Source: Clostridia bacterium (lineage in GTDB: Bacteria; Bacillota; Clostridia; Oscillospirales; QAMX01). Taken from it: 6,168 nucleotides of DNA. The number at the start of each line of letters is the position of its first letter. The first letter of the stretch is position 1. The notes below the pieces were generated by a model, which ran no database searches, had not been told where the DNA came from, and worked only from the letters and a program-made list of their open reading frames with translations. The position numbers were made by a program, and so were the translations under genes. Positions 1-4,812 of this stretch are shown here, one piece after another. The stretch is from NCBI GenBank assembly GCA_024404415.1, contig JAKSPX010000104.1:1-6168 (forward strand). The letters are read 5' to 3'.

Positions 1-2093
1 ACAGCCCCGGTCTCGCCGCCGAAGATAGTGAGTTTTTCACCGCCGCGGGCCTTGAGGTAGGCCTTCTGGCTCTCGGTGAGCTTTTTCCCGACCAGCATGA
101 GGGGGGCGCGGTTGATGGCCGCGTAGACGCCGCCGGTGAGGGCGTCGGGGTAATCAAGCCCGGTCGCGGCGGTCATGATGTCGCCCGAGAGGACGTTTTC
201 GTACTTTGCGAGGATCTCCAGGCAGGTCCCGTAGCGGTTATCGCCCATCAATCTCTCTTCACAGACGACGCCGAGAGATTTGAGGTTTTTTTCGGCGGTC
301 TCCGAAACGGCGGTGAAGCCTCCGAGGACGGTGGCGCGCTCGATATTGTGCATGGCGAGATATTCCTCGTTGACGCGGTTGATCTTACCGTTTGAAGGGA
401 TATAGAGGATGGGCATGCCCAGAATGGCCGAGACGGCGCTTGCGGAAATGGCGTCGGCGAAGTTCTCGGACGAGGCGAAGAACACGGAGGTCGGGGCTTC
501 TCCCGAAATCTCCTCGGTCATTTCGGCGACGCGGACGGCGGTCTGGTAGCGGTCGTCACCCGCGACACGCGTGACCTTACCCAGCTTTTCAAGCTCCGTT
601 TCGATGGAATCGGACACGGCGGCGGAGCCGCCGAGGATATAAATGTCTTTTGCGCCGAGGCGGAGGATCTCGTTCCGGACGGCGGAATCGAGCTTGGTCC
701 GCACCAGAAGGATGGGCGCTTTTAGGGCATAGGCAAGCAGGCCGCCTGCGAGCGCATCCGGGAAATCGTTGCCCGAGACGATGACGACGGCGTCGGATTT
801 TTCAAAGCTCGCTTCGGAGATGGCGGAGGCGGTCTTCACGCGGTTGTCGCCCGCGAGGCGCAGAAGCTCCACCGTGATCTCCGGCTCGAGGATGACGCGG
901 TACTGATGGCGGAATTCGAGCTGATAAGTCGCGGGGTCGAGCTTGGAAATGGCCTTCTCCACCAGAGAATTCCAGTTGAGCCACTTGCCCCATTCGCCCC
1001 AGCGGCCGTATTTATAGAGGTATTCCTCTATTTTATAGGTCTGCTTTCTGACTTCCAGCGCGAAATAGCAGTTGCTATTGGAGCACTCGTCCCTGCCCGG
1101 GAATTCATAACTGCCATCGCCGCTCGATGACTTTTTCAGCGAATCGGGCGACGTAGCGGTAAAAAAAGCGTGGAACACCTCGGAGTTCCCATTCTCGACG
1201 GGAGAAATGGTCCCATCCTCGTCACACCAGTGGTAATAGATATACCCATCGGTCTTATAGGACGCGGTGGTCTTTTTTGTATCGGTATTGGTCTCGGGCT
1301 TGGGCGTGTTATTATACTTGGTGTAGAGGGCGTTCTTGCGGTCAAAGCCCTCAGGCCAGTCCTCGACGAAGCTCACGCTTCCCTCTTCCGTGACGACCCA
1401 GCCGCTTTCCAGAAGCTCCCAGTCCCCAAGCGGCGGCGCGGAGGAATACTGGGTCTCATAATCCTTTCTGCGGCATGCATCCCACGTTTCGGTCATAGAG
1501 GCATCGACGCCCTCGGGATAGGAGCTTGACCACTCGGTGGTGATTTCGTAATCGTCGCCGCAGTAGATCGGCCAGAAGGTGTCGCGCGCGAGCTCGCCGC
1601 GCTTTTCGGAGGAACCGGTCTTGTAGCCCGCCGGGCGTTCGAACTGGTAGCACCAGTAATAGGCCGCGCGGTAAGCGCCGTAATCTGTGTTATGTAGGGC
1701 GTGGAGGTTGGTGACAAGCGACGGATAGTCGTTATAGAGCTCGTATTCCATGAAGCGGAGCTGGCCTTCCAGCGTGTGCCAGTCGTAGCCCTGAATGTTG
1801 CAGTAGCTTTTGAGATTGTCCCAGCGGGAGGCATGCCACTGGCAAATGCCGTAGCTTGTCCCTTTGTCGCCCATGGCGTTGGGGTTGAAGGAGGATTCCT
1901 TATAGATATTGGCGAGGATCCCCGCGGCCGCGGCGTTGTTGAAGCCCATGTTGGCGACAAGGTAGCTATATATCCCCGCTTCGTTTTCGCTGCCGGTGTA
2001 GGTCCTTCTTCCGGCGGCGGACACGGGGAGCATCCCCGCCGTGAGGGTGAGGAGCAGAGCAAGGATCAAAAGGACGGATACGCTTCTTTTCAT
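1..2093 (-). CDS. Secreted phage-tail-type lysozyme / CW_binding_2 repeat cell-wall protein (3' end cut by window)
   Basis: Reading the minus strand from the ATG at 2093 gives 697 codons with no stop before the window edge, so the C-terminus is missing. Residues 1-26 form a signal peptide (KR, a Leu-rich core, cleavage near VSA-AG). Residues about 36-176 match the phage tail lysozyme family (Phage_lysozyme2): 'GILANIYKESSFNP' with probable catalytic E66, then 'GTSYGICQWHASRW'. Residues about 225-371 are an aromatic-rich region of no named family that I can assign, with 'GYIYYHWC' and 'WGEWGKW'. From about 411 there are three CW_binding_2 (PF04122-type) repeats, each starting like R(L/V)AGD(N/D)R or LMGDNRY and containing FPDALAGG, FADAISAS or YPDALTGG, then ILGG, VLGG or IFGG. 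Such repeats anchor Firmicute proteins non-covalently to wall polymers. The third repeat is nearly complete, so perhaps only a few residues are missing. GGAGG lies 5 nt before the ATG. The role is inferred: peptidoglycan hydrolysis at the cell surface. Confidence 0.9.
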   Translation of the reverse strand, partial: MKRSVSVLLILALLLTLTAGMLPVSAAGRRTYTGSENEAGIYSYLVANMGFNNAAAAGILANIYKESSFNPNAMGDKGTSYGICQWHASRWDNLKSYCNIQGYDWHTLEGQLRFMEYELYNDYPSLVTNLHALHNTDYGAYRAAYYWCYQFERPAGYKTGSSEKRGELARDTFWPIYCGDDYEITTEWSSSYPEGVDASMTETWDACRRKDYETQYSSAPPLGDWELLESGWVVTEEGSVSFVEDWPEGFDRKNALYTKYNNTPKPETNTDTKKTTASYKTDGYIYYHWCDEDGTISPVENGNSEVFHAFFTATSPDSLKKSSSGDGSYEFPGRDECSNSNCYFALEVRKQTYKIEEYLYKYGRWGEWGKWLNWNSLVEKAISKLDPATYQLEFRHQYRVILEPEITVELLRLAGDNRVKTASAISEASFEKSDAVVIVSGNDFPDALAGGLLAYALKAPILLVRTKLDSAVRNEILRLGAKDIYILGGSAAVSDSIETELEKLGKVTRVAGDDRYQTAVRVAEMTEEISGEAPTSVFFASSENFADAISASAVSAILGMPILYIPSNGKINRVNEEYLAMHNIERATVLGGFTAVSETAEKNLKSLGVVCEERLMGDNRYGTCLEILAKYENVLSGDIMTAATGLDYPDALTGGVYAAINRAPLMLVGKKLTESQKAYLKARGGEKLTIFGGETGA

Positions 2094-2156
2094 AAAAACC
2101 TCCGTTTCGGTCGGTCATAAAGGGCAAAAGGAATATGTTTTTAGTGTCTTTGAATG

Positions 2157-2185
2157 ATTATACACGTTTTGCCTCTTTTTGTCAA
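2157..2185 (-). promoter_or_regulatory. Consensus sigma-A promoter for the secreted lysozyme gene
   Basis: On the minus strand TTGACA (complement of 2180-2185) and TATAAT (complement of 2157-2162) are separated by exactly 17 bp, a 12/12 match to the housekeeping consensus. Transcription should begin near 2150, leaving an untranslated leader of about 55 nt that ends in the GGAGG ribosome binding site (2099-2103) and the ATG at 2093. Confidence 0.88.
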
Positions 2186-2222
2186 TCCCCAGTTTGTTTC
2201 CGATTTGTTACTTTTGTGTGCC

Positions 2223-2251
2223 TTGCGGGAAAAAGGAAAATATGGTATGAT
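2223..2251 (+). promoter_or_regulatory. Extended -10 promoter for the phosphoesterase operon
   Basis: TATGAT at 2246-2251 is preceded by TGG (2243-2245), giving the TGn extended -10 pattern. A partial -35, TTGCGG, sits at 2223-2228 with a 17-bp spacer. Predicted start is near 2258, about 47 nt before the TTG start codon. It is back to back with the consensus promoter of the lysozyme gene. Confidence 0.65.
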
Positions 2252-2261
2252 AAATAAAATC

Positions 2262-2299
2262 CGCATTTCCCGCGGGAGTGCTCCCGCAGAAAGGATGCG
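2262..2299 (+). promoter_or_regulatory. Leader hairpin enclosing the ribosome binding site of the phosphoesterase gene
   Basis: An inner perfect stem GCGGGA (2272-2277) with TCCCGC (2282-2287), loop GTGC, is flanked by an outer pair CGCAT (2262-2266) with ATGCG (2295-2299). The Shine-Dalgarno-like GAAAGGA (2289-2295) lies on the 3' side between the two stems, 9 nt before the TTG start. If both stems form, the ribosome binding site is partly enclosed. Base pairing is seen in the sequence; a regulatory role is inference. No known riboswitch class is recognised, and no T-run follows, so it is not a terminator. Confidence 0.45.
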
Positions 2300-2304
2300 C
2301 CCAC

Positions 2305-2763
2305 TTGAAAATTACCGTTTTTTCCGATTCTCACCGCCATTCCGGCAAGATGATCGACCGCCTATTGGTCTCCACGCCCGACGCCGTCATATTCCTCGGC
2401 GACATCCTTGAGGACACGCTGGATATCCGCTCGGTCTTCCCCGGTCTTCCTTTATATACCGTGGCGGGCAACTGCGATTATTCCTACGACGACGTGAAGG
2501 AGATCAGGCTCGGCGGCAAGCGCTTCCTCCTCTGCCACGGGCACCAGTTCGGCGTGAAGATGGGGCTTGAAAGGCTCTATGCCGAGGGGGTGCGGCGAAA
2601 GGTGGACGTGGTGCTCTTCGGGCACACCCACACCCAGTTTGCCGAGACCAGAGACGGCATCCTCTACCTCAATCCCGGCTCGGCCTCGGGCTTCGGCGGT
2701 TTCCGCTATGCCGAGATCACCGTTGATGAAAAGGGGGTCAGCTATGCGCTCTTCCGCGAATGA
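2305..2763 (+). CDS. yfcE: YfcE/MJ0936-family metallophosphoesterase
   Basis: This 152-aa protein is a small calcineurin-like phosphodiesterase of the YfcE type, a two-metal enzyme acting in the cytoplasm on phosphodiesters; the natural substrate is not clear for the family. The metal-site motifs appear in order: D8-S-H10 ('VFSDSH'), L-G-D33, G-N56-C-D, H78-G-H80 and G-H107-T-H109. Length and motif spacing fit the family, with no insertion or loss. I chose the TTG at 2305 because it starts the protein at 'MKITVFSDSH', the usual family beginning, and GAAAGGA lies 9 nt upstream. A longer GTG start at 2278 would add nine unrelated residues and lies inside a hairpin. It is the first gene of an operon and overlaps the next gene by 20 bp. 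The subfamily symbol is a family-level label, not proven orthology. Confidence 0.9.
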   Translation: MKITVFSDSHRHSGKMIDRLLVSTPDAVIFLGDILEDTLDIRSVFPGLPLYTVAGNCDYSYDDVKEIRLGGKRFLLCHGHQFGVKMGLERLYAEGVRRKVDVVLFGHTHTQFAETRDGILYLNPGSASGFGGFRYAEITVDEKGVSYALFRE

Positions 2764-3250
2764 TCCGTCCTTAGATGAAAAGACGGTGCTCCTCTCCGAA
2801 GAAATCAAGCCCCGCGCGGCGACGGGCTACGCCGTTCTTCTCTTTTTCATTTCGCTTGCCTTCTGGTCGGTCTTCTGGATGGTGCCTGTCCCCCGCCCGA
2901 TTTTTCGCATCATTCTGGTCGTCCTCGGGAGTGTAATGCTTCTTTTCATGCTCGTCGCCGTCGTCCGGCGCACGATGGTCTCCTTTCTCTACGTCCTGAC
3001 CGACGAGGAATTATTGGTCTTCCGCGTCCTTTTCGGGAAGAAAAAGCAATTTGCCTCTTTGAAGTTATCCGAGATCATCCGAATGGACAGGCTCACCGCG
3101 GGACTTCCCGAGGAGAAACGGAAAAACGCCTGCGTCACCCGCCTCCCGGCCTGTGACCGCGGCTTCTATATCCTCACCGCCGCCTATGTCCTCCTCATTG
3201 AGCCCAGCGAGAATTTTGCGCGCACGTTGAGCCGCACCGCCGTAAAATAA
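2744..3250 (+). CDS. Two-TM membrane protein with PH-like (bPH-type) C-terminal domain
   Basis: The 168-aa product has a short charged N-terminus, two hydrophobic helices (about 28-48 and 53-74) and a soluble C-terminal part. From about residue 82 the text 'YVLTDEELLVFRVLFGKKK' followed by a basic stretch and 'LKLSEIIRM', and the closing 'YVLLIEPSENFARTL', resembles bacterial PH-like domains (bPH_2/YdbS type), where the strands follow a membrane hairpin. The family call rests on pattern only. The ATG at 2744 has AAGGGGGT at about 2730-2737, six bases upstream, and lies inside the end of the phosphoesterase gene, giving a 20-bp overlap that suggests translational coupling. A reading frame continues upstream to 2567, but it is out of frame with the phosphoesterase and simply overlaps it. 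The gene stops 6 bp before the inverted-repeat element. Function is unknown. Confidence 0.8.
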   Translation: MRSSANDPSLDEKTVLLSEEIKPRAATGYAVLLFFISLAFWSVFWMVPVPRPIFRIILVVLGSVMLLFMLVAVVRRTMVSFLYVLTDEELLVFRVLFGKKKQFASLKLSEIIRMDRLTAGLPEEKRKNACVTRLPACDRGFYILTAAYVLLIEPSENFARTLSRTAVK

Positions 3251-3440
3251 AAAATAGGGGCTGTAAAAAACTCGCAAGACCCTGTCATTCCGAGCCAGCG
3301 CCGCGGCGTTGACTGTGGCTACAAACCAGTTGGCGAACTGGTTTATTGAAATCCGTCTCTTTTTTGAGAGAATACGGATTGCCACGACCATCCTGTGGGA
3401 TGGTCTCGCAATGACAAGTGAGTTTTTTACAGCCCCTTTT
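3251..3440. terminator. Probable bidirectional terminator formed by the inverted-repeat element
   Basis: The element sits between two convergent genes, 6 bp after one stop codon and 2 bp from the other. On the plus strand the closing arm ACAGCCCC is followed by TTTT; on the minus strand the closing arm is followed by TATTTTTTATTTT (complement of about 3244-3256). Either transcript would form a long GC-capped stem before a U-rich stretch. No simpler terminator hairpin is visible for either gene. The large loop makes this less certain than a classical terminator. Confidence 0.45.
3257..3436. repeat. 180-bp MITE-like element with 17-bp perfect terminal inverted repeats
   Basis: GGGGCTGTAAAAAACTC at 3257-3273 is repeated exactly, inverted, at 3420-3436. 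Inside, TGTCATTCCGAG (3283-3294) pairs with CTCGCAATGACA (3405-3416) with one mismatch. Four local hairpins follow in a row: AGCCA/TGGCT (3293-3297, 3316-3320) around the self-complementary CGCCGCGGCG (3299-3308); AAACCAGTT-GGCG-AACTGGTTT (3323-3344, 9-bp stem); ATCCGT/ACGGAT (3351-3356, 3374-3379) with an inner CTCT/AGAG; and GACCATCC-TGTG-GGATGGTC (3386-3405, 8-bp stem). No open frame of its own is credible. The words resemble dispersed hairpin repeats I know from Clostridia genomes. No clear target-site duplication is visible, so mobility is inferred from the inverted repeats only. Confidence 0.8.
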
Positions 3441-3972
3441 ATGTCAGGATCATAAGCCAGGACGCAAGGAGCGGCGAAAGGAAGTTTTCCTTGTTCAGCG
3501 CAAGATAAAAGGCCGCGGCCATGAAGAGCGCGGCGAGCATGATCGAGCAGGCCGACGCCATCCTCTCCCCTTTTTCCTCATAAAGGAGCGCGAGGAGCCG
3601 CCCGCCGTCGAGCCCCTTCGCAGGGAGAAGATTATATACGCCGAGGGCAAGGCTTTCTGCGGCGAGAGTTTTTTCCGAGAGAAGAAAAAGCGCCCACGCC
3701 GCAAGGAGGTTGGATAAAGGCCCCATAAAAAGCGCGATGGCCTCCTCCGCTTTCGTCAGGCCGCCGCGGGAGGTCATGCGGAGGCCGAAGGGCGTTATGA
3801 TAAGCTCCTTTGCCCGCCCGTGAAAGACGAGGATGGCCAAAAGGTGCGCCGATTCATGAAGCGATACGAAGAAAAAGACCGCGCCGACGCCCCGCTCGAG
3901 CTTCAGGGCCAGAACGAGCGAGAGAAACAGGTAAAAGGACGGCGCGATCCGAAGCCGCGGGAGCCTACCCAA
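3439..3972 (-). CDS. SpoIVFB-like M50 (site-2 type) intramembrane metalloprotease
   Basis: This 177-aa, very hydrophobic protein carries the two M50 signatures: H39-E-S-A-H43 inside a membrane helix ('FFFVSLHESAHLLAIL') and N114-L-L-P117 followed by L-D122-G-G, the third zinc ligand region. Hydrophobic stretches at about 11-24, 30-50, 78-98, 105-118 and 137-160 support a polytopic enzyme. SpoIVFB of Bacillus cleaves pro-sigma-K in the outer forespore membrane; an equivalent role here is an inference. The protein ends soon after the last helix and has no CBS domain, so it is clearly shorter than the roughly 290-aa Bacillus enzyme. I chose the TTG at 3972 because it precedes the first helix, no in-frame ATG is seen just upstream, and the start overlaps the stop of the upstream gene by 8 bp (translational coupling); only a weak GGGAAG lies upstream. 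The stop is next to the inverted-repeat element. Confidence 0.85.
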   Translation of the reverse strand: MGRLPRLRIAPSFYLFLSLVLALKLERGVGAVFFFVSLHESAHLLAILVFHGRAKELIITPFGLRMTSRGGLTKAEEAIALFMGPLSNLLAAWALFLLSEKTLAAESLALGVYNLLPAKGLDGGRLLALLYEEKGERMASACSIMLAALFMAAAFYLALNKENFLSPLLASWLMILT

Positions 3973-4264
3973 CGAGCTTCCCGGCGCATTCGCGCAAAAG
4001 TTCCTCCGCCTTTTCCCGCACGCCCGCGTCCTCCTCTGCGGCGGCGGACAGATCGGTGCTCTCCGTGATGGCCTCCCGGACGGCCTCTCCCGAAAGATGC
4101 CCGCTTTTCACCAGTATCAGGGTCAGAATTGTGAGGAACGCGGCGACGGCGAGTTTCAATATCTCCCGCTCCGCCCCTTTCTCCTCTTTTGAGGAAAAGG
4201 CGTATCTCAGTCGTTTCCCCTCCGAAAGCTCCTCCTCGCGCGTGAGGAATTTCGTTTCCTGCAT
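3965..4264 (-). CDS. Small single-TM protein, possible reduced SpoIVFA-like partner of the M50 protease
   Basis: The 99-aa product starts at the ATG at 4264, with GGAGGAGG (complement of 4271-4278) 6 nt upstream. It has a charged N-terminal part of about 35 residues ('TREEELSEGKRLRYAF'), one hydrophobic helix at about 36-52 ('ILKLAVAAFLTILTLILV'), and about 45 acidic, helix-prone residues on the far side. I do not recognise a named family. Its layout (cytoplasmic tail, one TM, extracytoplasmic tail), its position directly before the protease and the 8-bp overlap resemble SpoIVFA-SpoIVFB, where SpoIVFA holds the protease inactive. However, the M23/LytM-like domain of SpoIVFA is absent, so homology is not shown. 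A partner or anchor role for the protease is inference. Confidence 0.72.
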   Translation of the reverse strand: MQETKFLTREEELSEGKRLRYAFSSKEEKGAEREILKLAVAAFLTILTLILVKSGHLSGEAVREAITESTDLSAAAEEDAGVREKAEELLRECAGKLVG

Positions 4265-4291
4265 GGTTTTCCTCCTCCAAGACGACGTTAG

Positions 4292-4318
4292 AAGCAAGCG
4301 AATTCCGCTTGCTTTTTT
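4292..4318 (+). terminator. Perfect 9-bp hairpin with T-run upstream of the Gfo/Idh-like gene
   Basis: AAGCAAGCG (4292-4300), loop AATTC, CGCTTGCTT (4306-4314), continuing into T's to 4318. On the plus strand this has intrinsic-terminator form, although no plus-strand gene ends here. It would stop read-through from the phosphoesterase operon running antisense across the protease pair. On the minus strand the same hairpin lies in the 5' leader of the protease operon with no T-run after it. Its right arm also contains the -35 box of the plus-strand promoter, so an operator role is an alternative. Confidence 0.5.
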
Positions 4319-4337
4319 GTGTTTTCGACTATATAAT
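4309..4337 (+). promoter_or_regulatory. Sigma-A-type promoter for the Gfo/Idh-like / TIM-barrel operon
   Basis: TTGCTT (4309-4314) and TATAAT (4332-4337) are 17 bp apart; the -10 is a perfect match and the -35 matches at TTG. The predicted start near 4344 leaves a leader of about 33 nt. AAAGGA (4363-4368) lies 8 nt before the ATG at 4377. Confidence 0.7.
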
Positions 4338-4357
4338 AGCTATGTAAATAAATGCAA
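4328..4357 (-). promoter_or_regulatory. Candidate divergent promoter for the protease operon
   Basis: On the minus strand TTGCAT (complement of 4352-4357) is followed after 18 bp by TATAGT (complement of 4328-4333), or after 16 bp by TATATA (4330-4335). Either -10 shares its bases with the -10 of the opposite promoter, so the two would compete for polymerase. The match is moderate; no better candidate was found between 4265 and 4376. Confidence 0.4.
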
Positions 4358-4376
4358 TCGGGAAAGGATCTGACTC

Positions 4377-4799
4377 ATGGACATCAGGATCGCCTATTTT
4401 ACCAAGACCCGTGAGCGCGCGTTCGCCCTTCCGTTTGTCCCCGCTGTGATGTGCGGCTTAAGCGATGAATCCCCGGAGTCGCTTTTCGGCAAAATGCCCG
4501 ACCTCGACGGGGTCATCTTATCATGTGCCGACCTGCAAACGGCCTGCGTCGCGCTGGATTACGGCAAGCACGTCCTCCTCCCGCCGGGAAATTTCCGCGG
4601 AGAGGACCTTTATAAGCTCGCGTCTTTGGCCGTCAGAAAGGAACTGCTCCTCATGGCGTATCAGACGAATGCGGATGCAAAGCTCTTTGCCGAACGGGTG
4701 AAAGAAGAGCCCTCACGCCGCGCTTCCCTTGATTCCGTCCGCGCCTACTACGCCGCCTGCGGCTTTAGTGAAAAAGACACCCCCGCCCTCTTTATCTGA
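4377..4799 (+). CDS. Degenerate, N-terminal-half-only Gfo/Idh/MocA-like protein
   Basis: This 140-aa protein resembles the second half of the Rossmann domain of Gfo/Idh/MocA oxidoreductases: 'LDGVILSCADLQTACVALDYGKHVLL' (43-68) matches the usual 'DAVIIATP..LHAE.ALeAGKHVL', and 'LYKLASLAVRKELLLMAYQ' (78-96) matches 'ELv.lAkekgvllmvgyq'. Two key motifs are lost. The N-terminal glycine-rich nucleotide loop is replaced by 'IAYFTKTRERAF', and the family's catalytic EKP after GKHV is replaced by 'PPGNF'. The substrate-binding C-terminal domain of a normal protein of about 330-380 residues is absent. Oxidoreductase activity is therefore unlikely. The frame is intact, with its own promoter and ribosome binding site, and the next gene begins 13 bp on, so it may be a retained non-catalytic protein rather than debris. 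The family call is by pattern. Confidence 0.72.
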   Translation: MDIRIAYFTKTRERAFALPFVPAVMCGLSDESPESLFGKMPDLDGVILSCADLQTACVALDYGKHVLLPPGNFRGEDLYKLASLAVRKELLLMAYQTNADAKLFAERVKEEPSRRASLDSVRAYYAACGFSEKDTPALFI

Positions 4800-4812
4800 A
4801 AGGAAGGTCAAT

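Noticed and set aside
1493..2062. A 189-aa open frame on the minus strand
   Set aside because: It is a shifted frame inside the lysozyme gene, rich in Pro, Ser, Thr and Arg with no domain; the true frame has signal peptide and clear domains.
2278..2304. GTG start extending the phosphoesterase by nine residues
   Set aside because: The family normally begins at MKI-VFSDSH, the GTG is inside the hairpin loop region, and its spacing to any Shine-Dalgarno sequence is poor.
3257..3436. Hairpin-rich intergenic region as a riboswitch, CRISPR array or structured ncRNA
   Set aside because: It lies at the 3' ends of two convergent genes, has no regularly spaced direct repeats, and its terminal inverted repeats fit a MITE-like element better.
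4265..4297. TTG start extending the small TM protein by 11 residues
   Set aside because: It falls in the hairpin and would place the strong GGAGGAGG inside the coding region; the ATG at 4264 is properly spaced from it.
3810..4373. A 187-aa plus-strand frame opposite the protease pair
   Set aside because: Arg/Ser-rich composition typical of an antisense shadow in GC-rich DNA; the minus-strand frames show zinc-protease motifs and good ribosome binding sites.
4729..4812. ATG start extending the TIM-barrel protein by 28 residues
   Set aside because: It overlaps the previous gene, encodes Pro/Thr-rich sequence and has no ribosome binding site, while the ATG at 4813 has GGAAGG five bases upstream.
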